Assembly: GCA_964603985.1 (NCBI GenBank)
Contig: CAZRXG010000003.1
Location: forward strand, 62,001-126,000
DNA from: CAZRXG01 sp964603985
GTDB taxonomy: Bacteria; Chloroflexota; Anaerolineae; Aggregatilineales; UBA3940
Direction: 5' to 3'
DNA length: 64,000 bases
In this document: piece by piece, positions 1 through 7,979 of the stretch
How positions within the stretch are numbered: position 1 is the stretch's first letter
Layout: each line of letters starts with the position of its first letter
Notes under the pieces: model-generated
What the model was told of the DNA's origin: nothing
The model's input: the letters and a program-made list of their open reading frames with translations, nothing else
Databases searched by the model: none
Program-made: the position numbers and the translations under genes

Positions 1-2
1 TG

Positions 3-374
3 GCGTACGACTACGTGGTCGTGCCGTTGATGGGAGTACCGCTCAACACCATTGCCGCCCTGACCTTCGCGCTCGGTTCGGCGCTGGCTGCTACTGCCGG
101 GATTTTCTTCGGCATTGCCTATCCGGTCCTGGACCCCTACATGGGCATCCTCATAGGCTGGAAGGCTTTCGTGGCGGCGATCCTGGGGGGGAGAGGATCG
201 ATCCTGGGTGCCGCACTGGCCGGTTTCTTGCTGGGGTTCATCGAGATCTTTGTGGCGGCAATCTTTCCCTCAACGCTTCGCGATCTGATCGCTTACTCTA
301 TCATCCTGCTCATTCTGACCTTCAGGCCCCACGGCTTCTTTGGCGAACCCTATAGCGCCCGTCTGCGGCTCTAA
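3..374 (+). CDS. livH: Branched-chain amino acid ABC transporter permease LivH, C-terminal part
   Basis: The start lies left of the window; the frame is open from base 3 and gives about 123 residues. It encodes the end of a LivH-type inner-membrane permease, which with LivM forms the channel for leucine, isoleucine and valine import. Hydrophobic helices alternate with the loop containing GWKAFVAAILGG around residues 53-64 of the visible part, typical of the LivH family and placed near the site that contacts the ATPases. livM, livG and livF follow on the same strand, 34 bases or fewer apart. The periplasmic binding protein gene is not in the window, so the exact substrate is inferred from the family. 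Confidence 0.9.
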   Translation, partial: AYDYVVVPLMGVPLNTIAALTFALGSALAATAGIFFGIAYPVLDPYMGILIGWKAFVAAILGGRGSILGAALAGFLLGFIEIFVAAIFPSTLRDLIAYSIILLILTFRPHGFFGEPYSARLRL

Positions 375-408
375 CTGACGGTGCTTATCAAAGAGACGAG
401 AGACTACC

Positions 409-1716
409 ATGCAAGCGAAAAGCGGCAAGTTGCCGACAGGCAAGCGGGACGTAAGTCTATCGCTGAATAAGATCCGGGACCAGTTCTCCCAAGTTCCCCT
501 GCTGGGCTGGCTCTTCGGTGCCCTGATTGCGGTGTTGCTTGAACAATTCCTGGGTGCTCCACTGGCCCGTGTTCTGGGGTTGACCAAAGTACCGGTCCTC
601 TTCGGCTTCGTTATGATGCTCAAACAGCCTGCGCTGATCCCCAGCGCAATCCTGTACGTGCTCGTGATCTATATCGTGCCGGTACTGGTCGTCGCACGGC
701 TGAGCGTCCGGCTGGCGAACAGGTTGGCGGCTGGACTGCTCCGTTTTCCCACGTGGCTCTCTGTGCTTATCCACCTCGGCTTGCTTTACGCCACCTTACA
801 TTTGTGGTGTGAAATCAGCGATTACCGGATTCTTGTGGTCAGGCTCATCCTGATCGCCATCATGCTTACCCTGAGCTTGAACGTGGTTAACGGCTACATG
901 GGAGAGTTCTCCTGCTCCCATCCCGGGTTCATGGCATTGGGCGCATACGCGACCTCTGTCTTCACCGTAACCGCGTTTGTCAATGGCAGCGCATCCGGGG
1001 GGCCTCTCCTGCCCAGCGCTTTGGGGCCGTTCGTATTCCCCCTCGCATTGATCGCCGGGGGAATAGTAGCGGCCTTGGGAGCCTTGCTTGTCGCCATACC
1101 GTCCTTCAGGACGCGAGGTGACTATCTGGCTATCATTTCCCTGGCGTTCACGTTCATTGTCAAAAGCCTGATTGAGAACCTGGAGGTCTTTGGAGGCCCG
1201 CGCGGCTATATGAACCAGCCAGCCTGGGCGAATCTGCCCACGGTGTTTGTGTGGACCATCGTCTGTATATGGGTCATCAACAATTTTGTGCGGTCTACTC
1301 TGGGAAAGGCGCTCAACGCGGTGCGGGACGATGAGCTGGCAGCCACGGCTATGACGGTCGACACCAGACGCACCAAAATCGTGGCTTTCCTGTTCGCGGC
1401 CTTCTGGGCCGGCGTGGCCGGTGGGCTTTTCGCCCATGTGATGGGATACGTCAACCCCGGCACCTTTGGCATACTCAAGCTGAGTGAAGTTCTGGCAATG
1501 GTCTACTTTGGAGGACTGAACTCCGTCTACGGGTCGATTGTTGGCGCTGTCGGCTTCAACCTCCTCAGCGAAGCCTTACGCCCGTTAGAAATCTTCAAGT
1601 GGATCATCATCCCTGTCTTGCTGATCCTGGTGATGATTTTCCGCCCAACGGGCCTCGTCGCCTTTACAGAACTCGACATCGAGAAGCTCGTCCAACCCAG
1701 ACTTAAACCACAATAA
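409..1716 (+). CDS. livM: Branched-chain amino acid ABC transporter permease LivM
   Basis: This 435-residue polytopic membrane protein is the second permease subunit of the Liv importer. About ten hydrophobic segments are visible. The stretch around residues 153-180 (LSLNVVNGYMGEFSCSHPGF) is the conserved LivM segment, and the cytoplasmic loop near residues 300-320 (ALNAVRDDELAATAM) is the EAA-like loop that docks on LivG and LivF. It is longer than many LivM proteins because of about 40 extra N-terminal residues before the first membrane segment. It follows livH by 34 bases and precedes livG by 16, consistent with one operon. Confidence 0.92.
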   Translation: MQAKSGKLPTGKRDVSLSLNKIRDQFSQVPLLGWLFGALIAVLLEQFLGAPLARVLGLTKVPVLFGFVMMLKQPALIPSAILYVLVIYIVPVLVVARLSVRLANRLAAGLLRFPTWLSVLIHLGLLYATLHLWCEISDYRILVVRLILIAIMLTLSLNVVNGYMGEFSCSHPGFMALGAYATSVFTVTAFVNGSASGGPLLPSALGPFVFPLALIAGGIVAALGALLVAIPSFRTRGDYLAIISLAFTFIVKSLIENLEVFGGPRGYMNQPAWANLPTVFVWTIVCIWVINNFVRSTLGKALNAVRDDELAATAMTVDTRRTKIVAFLFAAFWAGVAGGLFAHVMGYVNPGTFGILKLSEVLAMVYFGGLNSVYGSIVGAVGFNLLSEALRPLEIFKWIIIPVLLILVMIFRPTGLVAFTELDIEKLVQPRLKPQ

Positions 1717-1732
1717 GATATGGAGTATGCTC

Positions 1733-2497
1733 ATGCTAAAAGTTGAACAAATGACCCACTACTTCGGCGGTTTGCGAGCTGTACATGGCTACGATCTGGA
1801 GATCACCTCAGGACAGATCAGAGGACTGATCGGGCCTAACGGAGCGGGGAAGACCACTATCTTCAACCTGATTACCGGCGTCTACAAACCCACCGAAGGC
1901 ACGATCAGCTTCGACGGCACGGACATTACAGGCTTTCCACCTCACCGGATCGCTGCCATGGGTCTTGGCAGAACTTTCCAGAATCTGAGATTGTGGAGGC
2001 ACATGACCGTCCTGGAGCACGTGAAGATGGCCCGGTACTCAAAGCTTGGCTACGGGTTAGTCGGCGCTTTCTTTGGGACACCGCAGCGCCAGAGGGAAGA
2101 AGCTGAGTCCGAAGAGAGGGCTTACAGCCTGCTTGAACTGGTAGGAATCCGTCATCTAGCCGATCAGGTTGTAACCAACCTGCCCTACGGTGCTCAGAGA
2201 AGGGTTGAGATGGCCAGGGCACTGGCTATGGAGCCCAAGATCCTGCTGCTGGATGAGCCTACGGCGGGTATGAACCCGGAAGAGCTTATTACGATGATGG
2301 AGATCGTTCGGCGAGTCCATAATGAATTGGGCCTGGCCATTTTCCTCATCGAACACAGGATGAAGGTGGTCATGGATCTCTGCCAGATTGTTCAGACCCT
2401 GGACTTTGGAGAGGTCATCGCCGAAGGAACACCGGAAGAAATCCGGGACAACCCCAAAGTGATTGATGCCTACCTGGGTAAGGAGATGGCTACCTGA
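1733..2497 (+). CDS. livG: Branched-chain amino acid ABC transporter ATP-binding protein LivG
   Basis: This 254-residue ABC ATPase powers the Liv importer from the cytoplasmic side. Walker A is GPNGAGKTT (residues 34-42), the signature region reads LPYGAQRRVEMARAL (LPYG in place of LSGG is usual in LivG), Walker B is ILLLDEPTAGMNPEE, and the switch histidine follows in IEHRM. An ATG six bases upstream (1727) is possible, but the GGAG at 1722-1725 would lie almost on top of it and sits a normal seven bases before the ATG at 1733. The stop overlaps the livF start (TGATG), so the two ATPases are translationally coupled. Confidence 0.94.
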   Translation: MLKVEQMTHYFGGLRAVHGYDLEITSGQIRGLIGPNGAGKTTIFNLITGVYKPTEGTISFDGTDITGFPPHRIAAMGLGRTFQNLRLWRHMTVLEHVKMARYSKLGYGLVGAFFGTPQRQREEAESEERAYSLLELVGIRHLADQVVTNLPYGAQRRVEMARALAMEPKILLLDEPTAGMNPEELITMMEIVRRVHNELGLAIFLIEHRMKVVMDLCQIVQTLDFGEVIAEGTPEEIRDNPKVIDAYLGKEMAT

Positions 2498-3210
2498 TGT
2501 TGCTGACAGTCGAAAATCTATCGGTTTCCTATGGGCGGATCAGAGCACTGCATGGCATAAGCTTCCAGGTGGACGAAGGGGAGATTGTGTGCATTATCGG
2601 TGCCAACGGCGCTGGTAAGAGCACCACTTTGCGAGCTCTTTCCCGCCTGGTTCCCGTGGAAACGGGGAGCACAATGACATTTATGGGGAAAGACTTGCTC
2701 AAATACCCTGCCGACAGGGTGGTCAGCGAACTGGGCATCACCCACGTCCCTGAGGGGCGACGCCTCTTCGAAAACCTGACGGTTATGGAGAATCTCAAGC
2801 TAGCCACCTTCGCACGCAAGAATGGTAGAGATATCGAGCGGGATTTCGAGTGGGTATTCTCGATCTTCCCACGCCTGGACGAGAGGAAAACGCAGAAGGC
2901 GGGGACACTAAGCGGTGGCGAACAGCAGATGCTGGCCGTTGGAAGAGCGCTTATGAGCGGAAGGAAGGTCATGCTTCTGGATGAGCCTTCCATGGGATTG
3001 GCCCCTTTGTTAATGACAAACGTATTTGAGGCGCTCAGGGAGATCAACCAGGAAGGGACAACCATTCTTCTTGTCGAGCAGAATGCCCGCATAGCGCTCC
3101 AATTCGCCCGGCGAGGCTACGTACTGGAGAACGGCAATATTGCGTTGTCAGGGGATTCTGAGGAACTCCTCGCCAACCCCGAAGTGAAGAAAGCCTACCT
3201 CGGAGGTTAA
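2497..3210 (+). CDS. livF: Branched-chain amino acid ABC transporter ATP-binding protein LivF
   Basis: This is the second ATPase of the importer, 237 residues, the usual LivF length. Walker A is GANGAGKST (about residues 35-43), the signature is LSGGEQQMLAVGRAL, Walker B is VMLLDEPSMGLAPLL, and the H-loop position carries VEQNA, the Gln-containing form normal for LivF. Its ATG overlaps the livG stop by one base. It is the last gene of the operon, and the next gene (3291-3896) is convergent. No strong intrinsic terminator is seen after it, only a short AGACT/AGTCT hairpin near 3255-3270. Confidence 0.94.
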   Translation: MLLTVENLSVSYGRIRALHGISFQVDEGEIVCIIGANGAGKSTTLRALSRLVPVETGSTMTFMGKDLLKYPADRVVSELGITHVPEGRRLFENLTVMENLKLATFARKNGRDIERDFEWVFSIFPRLDERKTQKAGTLSGGEQQMLAVGRALMSGRKVMLLDEPSMGLAPLLMTNVFEALREINQEGTTILLVEQNARIALQFARRGYVLENGNIALSGDSEELLANPEVKKAYLGG

Positions 3211-3290
3211 GCGTCCGGCAGTCCCCGTGAATGTGAGTGTTAGAACTGGTTTTTAAGACTGCGGAGTCTGGCTTGAGCAGGGTGCCCGAC

Positions 3291-3896
3291 TCACCGTGTA
3301 CTATCGCTCAGTGCCATTCTCTCATCTATTGCCTGCAAAACTTGTACCAAATCGTCATTGGTGGTGAAAACCAGTCTCAAGCCATTGTCGGTTATGAAAC
3401 CAGATGCCATATGGATGTTGAACTCTATAACGTATACACCATACTGGGCTAACAACTTACACATGGGCGTATCCCGTGGGATAGCGCATGCAACGTAGTA
3501 GTTGTCAGCGTTGGCTAAATCAAGGGAAGGAGCCACGAAAGGCTCGGCTTCTTCCCAGAAAAATAGGTCTTCCATCCTCCGGTAATCTGCTGCGGCTTCT
3601 TGTTCAGTTTTGTACTGGAAAATCTGCTCACCTGCCCCACCAAACTCTTCTATATCGTTGGATGCATAGAACGTAACCATACAATGGTTGACTGCTCCAT
3701 GGCTAAACTGGTCGTTCTTTGTAGGTTCGCCATCAGCCTGGATCCAGGTTGATGGCATAGCGGTTTCATCGATCAGCAGCGCCTGTATATCAGGATCACA
3801 GTACTCAACCCGCGCATAGCGGGGTGTGCAACTGCTGATAAACAAGATTGCCGTGATACACGGAAACAAGGGAAGCACGCGAGGACAGCGGGTCAT
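3291..3896 (-). CDS. Secreted lipoprotein of unknown function
   Basis: This 201-residue protein has an N-terminal hydrophobic stretch ending in a lipobox-like FISSC (Cys at about residue 23), so it should be a lipid-anchored extracytoplasmic protein. The mature part has several cysteines (CDPD, HCMVTF, VACAIP, PMCKLL) that could form disulfides, and no family was recognised. Its ATG overlaps the stop of a 50-codon frame (ATGA at 3896-3893). It is therefore the last member of a four-gene coupled minus-strand unit starting with the SGNH-type protein at 6866. It may serve in surface sensing or wall maintenance, but the sequence does not say which. Confidence 0.7.
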   Translation of the reverse strand: MTRCPRVLPLFPCITAILFISSCTPRYARVEYCDPDIQALLIDETAMPSTWIQADGEPTKNDQFSHGAVNHCMVTFYASNDIEEFGGAGEQIFQYKTEQEAAADYRRMEDLFFWEEAEPFVAPSLDLANADNYYVACAIPRDTPMCKLLAQYGVYVIEFNIHMASGFITDNGLRLVFTTNDDLVQVLQAIDERMALSDSTR

Positions 3897-4045
3897 ACGG
3901 GCACCGCGATGTCTTCGATGCCATCAGAGCTACCGGCCCGCAGTGCCCGCTTCCGTGCTTTCTCCGGTTCCTCTTCGACTGCTCGCCTGAGTGTCTCCCA
4001 GGCGAGTTGCGAACCGCCAAAACCCGGAGGAGCGTGTCTTTTCAC
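3893..4045 (-). CDS. Small 50-residue protein coupled between two lipoprotein genes
   Basis: This short GTG-start frame begins inside the stop codon of the upstream lipoprotein (GTGA at 4045-4042) and ends inside the start of the downstream lipoprotein (ATGA at 3896-3893). The GAGGGG at the end of the upstream gene can serve as ribosome binding site. The product starts MKRHAPPGFGG and has a charged, probably helical middle (LRRAVEEEPEKARKRALRAG), with no signal peptide or membrane segment. The exact overlaps at both ends and the codon use argue that it is translated. No function is recognised; it could simply couple translation of its neighbours. Confidence 0.6.
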   Translation of the reverse strand: MKRHAPPGFGGSQLAWETLRRAVEEEPEKARKRALRAGSSDGIEDIAVPV

Positions 4046-5307
4046 CCCTCAGTAACCCCCTGCGCCGTCACCAGGAACGTGTTCGGCACGCCTCCCAGCT
4101 CCACAAAGATCACCGAAAAGCCCGATGTCTCGCCGGGTGCCAGGCGCTGCTCATCAACCAGCGTGGTGTCGGTGGCAATGACACGCTGCTCCTCGTCAAA
4201 AACGGTGACCAGCACCTTGACAAGACTGGCGGTCGCACTGCCCTCGTTACGTACCTGGCCGCTGATCTCCAGGAAACCGTTCTCGTCAAATTCCGCCTGG
4301 GACGACAGCGCAAAGTTCTCCGGCCCGTAGAAGGGCTGCGCCGCGAAATCGGCGTAGCGGGCTGAGGCGTTCAGGTCATAGCGCACGGTTCCGGGTGCAA
4401 GCCCATCGCCGAAGACGATGGAAAACGGCGTGAACTCGCCGGGTAAGACCATGTCTGAAGAGACGAAATCGTCCTGCTCGCCCAGCAGACGGTTCTCGGC
4501 GTCATAGAGCTGAGCCGTAATGCGAACAAACTCCAGCGCCTTGTCCCCGTTGTTGACGACCTGTCCCACAATCACGAACCCACCGTTGCGATCCACCCAG
4601 GCGTTCAGGCTGGCAAAGCCAACCACGTCCTGGGTGGCCCCGCCTGGTTGCGCCTGCACGACGCTCCTCCAGCCCGCGTCTTCGTGGATTTGGAAGGTAT
4701 CAATGACGCGGGTCAGGGTGCGGGATTGAGCCTGGTCATCCGGCAGGCGAACCCGTAGGGCGGCCAGATAAGGCCCTATCACCTGGAGAAAGTCATTATG
4801 CTGGGTTGTTCCCTGGGGCGCGTCGATCAGAAATGTAAGGCGCAGGCTGCCATCGGGTTGCGGGTCGCGGGAGATCTCCTTGTAGGTCAAATCGACCGCG
4901 TCGTAGAAGACAGACCGGTAATGAGCAACAACCGTCTCATCTTCGACCGATATGCTCTCTCCTTCGGAGGACATACCCGCGAGCACGTCGGCACTGACGA
5001 CATAGACGCCAATCAGCGGTTCCGGCGAGCCGGGCGGAGAGAACTCGACGTTCAGGGCGTACTCGTCGGAAGCATCGTTGACGACCCAATCGGGGGGCAT
5101 GGACAGCGTAAACGTGCCCGTTGGATGGATGTAGGCCACGAAGCCGGTTGGGTCTACGAGAGAGGGAGTGGGCGTCTCGTCGGCACAACCGGACAGCATC
5201 AGGGATGATAAGATGAACAGCACCACGCCTGTTCCAAGAAAGCGCGCTGCTCTGCGAGAGCGTGCTGCTCTACGAGTCGGCCCTCCCCCTACGACCGTCA
5301 TGATCAC
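4042..5307 (-). CDS. Lipoprotein with two FxLYD-like beta-sandwich domains
   Basis: This 421-residue lipoprotein has an arginine-rich N-terminus, a hydrophobic segment and the lipobox LMLSGC (Cys about residue 41). After an N-terminal region of about 190 residues come two related repeats. One runs from about residue 225 to 300 and contains VVNNGDKALEFVRITAQLYD; the other from about 330 to 415 contains QVRNEGSATASLVKVLVTVFD. Each has the pattern of FxLYD-type domains, extracytoplasmic beta sandwiches of unknown ligand. The start is either GTG 5307, overlapping the upstream stop as GTGA, or ATG 5301. It is coupled to genes on both sides. Confidence 0.75.
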   Translation of the reverse strand: MIMTVVGGGPTRRAARSRRAARFLGTGVVLFILSSLMLSGCADETPTPSLVDPTGFVAYIHPTGTFTLSMPPDWVVNDASDEYALNVEFSPPGSPEPLIGVYVVSADVLAGMSSEGESISVEDETVVAHYRSVFYDAVDLTYKEISRDPQPDGSLRLTFLIDAPQGTTQHNDFLQVIGPYLAALRVRLPDDQAQSRTLTRVIDTFQIHEDAGWRSVVQAQPGGATQDVVGFASLNAWVDRNGGFVIVGQVVNNGDKALEFVRITAQLYDAENRLLGEQDDFVSSDMVLPGEFTPFSIVFGDGLAPGTVRYDLNASARYADFAAQPFYGPENFALSSQAEFDENGFLEISGQVRNEGSATASLVKVLVTVFDEEQRVIATDTTLVDEQRLAPGETSGFSVIFVELGGVPNTFLVTAQGVTEG

Positions 5308-6866
5308 TCCTCACCCATTTCCAGCAGAAGCCGCAGAATCTCATCCGCCGCGAGTTTATGCCCGGCTTCCGTTATATGCGAATCATGCTCCCAGAAAAGC
5401 TTTTGATCCGAGTGAGCGCGCATAGCCGGCAGCAAATCCACGTAGGGCAGACTATTGGCCTCGCAGAACTCCAGCAAAACCTCCTGCGGTTTGCTCGATT
5501 CAACGTGATCCATGCCCGGTTCAAGCCAGTCGATATAGACATAACCGGGCTGATTGGGAACCTGGGCCTTTTCGGGCATGATGACGAGTACCAGGACACG
5601 ACCGTCAGCCCGTACTTCGTCGGCCAGAAGCCCCAGCACACGCAAAGTATAGCCTATATCTTCCAGGTCGAGAGGGGTATAAACGTCTTTGTATATCGCG
5701 GCATAGTTGTTGCGTATCAGCGAGTCGTTGCGCAGGCGGTAGTTGTGACAACTGGAGGTAAGTTTACCGCTCGTGTCGCCGCATTTACTCCACCAGGCAG
5801 GCAGGTCGGATGAGCCTCCTCCCGTCGCGGGGGACACCGCCGTGGCTGACTCCCCGGTTGCCACTGTGGCCTGGGCGGTCGATGCAAGGTGCCGGTTCTT
5901 TTGTTCTTCCAGCGCGCTGCAAAGAGGGTACATCACCCCCGACTTGAGAACGCTGGCAATGGCCAATCCCTGTCTCAGTTGATTTTCGCGCACCCGGATC
6001 GGCTCATATCTCAGGGTATCTTGCTGCCACGCGGTCAGATTTTTCATGTTGAGATTGGGCCGCATGGCAATGGGGCGACCATCTTCGTCCGAGATCACGC
6101 GGTCAGAGAGATAGCGCCGGATCGGGGTAGTAAAATCATTGCCGACATAAAAGACGACGATCACGGTCTCCGGGTCGAAGTACTCTTTGTGTGCCCGGTA
6201 GGCCAGCAGATATGTGACGGGATCGTAGTTGCCCATCCCCACGTTGATGACCTGGTAGACTTCGCCGGTGGCATCTGCCAACTGTCTTTCCAGAATCTCG
6301 CTCATGTTCGCCAGGGCAGGCACCTGCATGCCCGCAGCGAATGAGTCTCCAATCAGCATGATGCGGTGTGCATCGGGGTGAGGCCGGTTAGGGTTATCAT
6401 CTCGGATGACCAGACCTCGCTCATCGGTCACCAACTCGGTGCTGAACTCATGGCCCTCACGAGGGGTTGTAACCACAACTGTGTTGGCCTGGTAGGTAAA
6501 GCCAAGCACGTCGTGATTGACGACCTTCAGGTCGTCGACGCTTGGCAGTGGATTTAAAAGCCTGAGATACAGCTCAACAGCGACCAACCCTATCAGGAGA
6601 CCAAAGCCGGCGAGGGACAGCCGCCCCACCCAGCTACGGATTTGTGCTGCACTCAGGGTGAAGGCCCCCGCGATGCTCAAGATGCCTGACAGGGTCAGAA
6701 CACCCAAGACAACAAATGCGGGTGCCGAGTATCGCCCCAAGATAAGACGACCACAACCGGTTCCTGACACGTCGGCGATTCGGGTCGCTGCTGCGAACAG
6801 CAGGAGCATCCCACCGATCAGGAGTAGCAGGTTCCAGATGGAAAGGGTACGCCCTGACATCTTCAT
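5304..6866 (-). CDS. Membrane-anchored SGNH/GDSL hydrolase-family protein
   Basis: This protein of about 520 residues has three N-terminal membrane segments (about 9-27, 48-70, 82-104) and a C-terminal SGNH-hydrolase-like domain outside the membrane. Block I is IGDSFAAG with the nucleophile Ser175, block II-like GMGNYDP follows, block III is YVGNDF, and the catalytic Asp/His pair is in WEHDSHITEAGH near the C-terminus. Such proteins deacetylate or acylate surface polysaccharides; which reaction applies here is not clear. The frame is open to 7058, but the region before ATG 6866 has no membrane-protein character and lacks a good ribosome site, so 6866 (or 6860) is preferred. It is first of the coupled four-gene unit. 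Confidence 0.8.
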   Translation of the reverse strand: MKMSGRTLSIWNLLLLIGGMLLLFAAATRIADVSGTGCGRLILGRYSAPAFVVLGVLTLSGILSIAGAFTLSAAQIRSWVGRLSLAGFGLLIGLVAVELYLRLLNPLPSVDDLKVVNHDVLGFTYQANTVVVTTPREGHEFSTELVTDERGLVIRDDNPNRPHPDAHRIMLIGDSFAAGMQVPALANMSEILERQLADATGEVYQVINVGMGNYDPVTYLLAYRAHKEYFDPETVIVVFYVGNDFTTPIRRYLSDRVISDEDGRPIAMRPNLNMKNLTAWQQDTLRYEPIRVRENQLRQGLAIASVLKSGVMYPLCSALEEQKNRHLASTAQATVATGESATAVSPATGGGSSDLPAWWSKCGDTSGKLTSSCHNYRLRNDSLIRNNYAAIYKDVYTPLDLEDIGYTLRVLGLLADEVRADGRVLVLVIMPEKAQVPNQPGYVYIDWLEPGMDHVESSKPQEVLLEFCEANSLPYVDLLPAMRAHSDQKLFWEHDSHITEAGHKLAADEILRLLLEMGEE

Positions 6867-7364
6867 CCCAATTACAACGTCCTTGCGATAAGCGAGATTG
6901 GATAAACCGCCGGGCCGGTATTTTAGCGCATGCTGGTCTACTGCAACAGCGCAGGAGAAGCCAACCCGGCGATTAGGAGGACGAAAAAGTTGAGGAGACC
7001 TCTGGAGGTTTCTCGGCCAGCCAGCGTCCCACCATGTAGCTGCCGGACACTCAAACAAATGAGCAAAGAGTTGGACAGCATAAGCATCCTCGATAAGGCC
7101 GGGTTGAGCATCTTCCGTATTGGGTGGGACTTCAGTGTACGCCCCTGCTTGGCGCTCGGCATTCTGATTATCCAGATTGCCATGATTGCCAACAGTATTT
7201 GGAACCTGCCCTTACGTTCGATTTCTCATATTGGGGTGGCTTTCACATGATTTCATGCACACCCCCTCGAATAATTGTACGCTAGATACTTGTGAGCTAA
7301 ATATTTACATGCCAAACACTTATAATTCAAGTACTTGTATATTAAGTAGGCCATTATTTTTTTA
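6867..7364. other. Divergent intergenic region, no gene supported
   Basis: About 500 bases separate the start of the minus-strand SGNH gene from the promoter of the plus-strand aldehyde oxidoreductase unit. Several short open frames exist but none has a ribosome site or recognisable protein character. Composition falls sharply to AT-rich from about 7230. The heptamer TACTTGT occurs twice on the plus strand (7287-7293 and 7332-7338, 45 bases apart), with a related CACTTAT between them, and could be a regulator site. A bulged hairpin can form at about 6993-7012. Confidence 0.4.
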
Positions 7365-7393
7365 TACACAAATTCGATTTTATCGATTATAAT
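7365..7393 (+). promoter_or_regulatory. Candidate sigma-70-type promoter for the aldehyde oxidoreductase unit
   Basis: A perfect TATAAT (7388-7393) is preceded at 17 bases by TACACA (7365-7370), which matches four of six positions of TTGACA. It lies in an AT-rich stretch unlike the surroundings, about 160 bases before the first MoaD-like gene. The 110-base leader downstream has no clear structure. Confidence 0.5.
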
Positions 7394-7553
7394 GGAGGAA
7401 GGGGTCTGCATCATTCAAGAAGCAGCATCCATGCAAAACACCAACCAACTCACAAAACTGTACATCTAACGAGATAAGTTCAATGTCGTTCTCACAACGC
7501 AGCATATCTTGTTTTTTCATTCATCTAAACAACCCAATCAGGTACAGGTAGCT

Positions 7554-7925
7554 GTGGAAACCATCACCGTCGATGTCGCTGTATATGGCCCACTGGCACG
7601 TGCTGTTGGCGGGAAACACATCGCAACCAAAGAAGTTACGTTGAGTGCCGGTGTGACATTAGGGTATCTCAGAGAGCAATTGGGGATTAAGGAAGAGGAT
7701 ACAGGCTACATTTTCATCAATTCAATCTTATGCGATGTACCAGGACTCAATGCTAGTCGAGATCTTCCCCTCAGTGACGGCGATCATATAGGGTTTTTCT
7801 CGAAGGTGCACATGTGGCCCTACCAATATCGAGATGGTGCACGCATGACCCCGGAGTTGAAAGCTGCCCTCAAGGAGCGGGGGGCAATGCATCACTCCTA
7901 CTCATCGACAGAAGAGGATCAATAG
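7554..7925 (+). CDS. MoaD/ThiS-like ubiquitin-fold protein of the AOR unit (no terminal Gly-Gly)
   Basis: This protein of about 123 residues has a beta-grasp core like MoaD/ThiS sulfur carriers (VDVAVYGPLARAVGG, then LSDGDHIGFFS). It does not end in Gly-Gly. Instead it continues for about 40 residues (MWPYQYRDGARMTPELKAAL and a His-rich end). MoaD-like proteins are regularly found beside tungsten aldehyde oxidoreductases. The missing C-terminal glycine argues against a plain sulfur-carrier role and suggests a chaperone or assembly subunit. GTG 7554 is chosen because AGG at 7546-7548 is five bases before it; a TTG at 7509 is possible but has no ribosome site. Confidence 0.7.
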   Translation: METITVDVAVYGPLARAVGGKHIATKEVTLSAGVTLGYLREQLGIKEEDTGYIFINSILCDVPGLNASRDLPLSDGDHIGFFSKVHMWPYQYRDGARMTPELKAALKERGAMHHSYSSTEEDQ

Positions 7926-7979
7926 TTACCCGGCTGCTAATTGTCAATCACCAATAAATATTTTCAAGGGAGGCATAAC

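Noticed and set aside
6938..7250. Short open frames on both strands before the AOR unit
   Set aside because: They show hydrophobic stretches on both strands but no start signals or family pattern, and the strands contradict each other.
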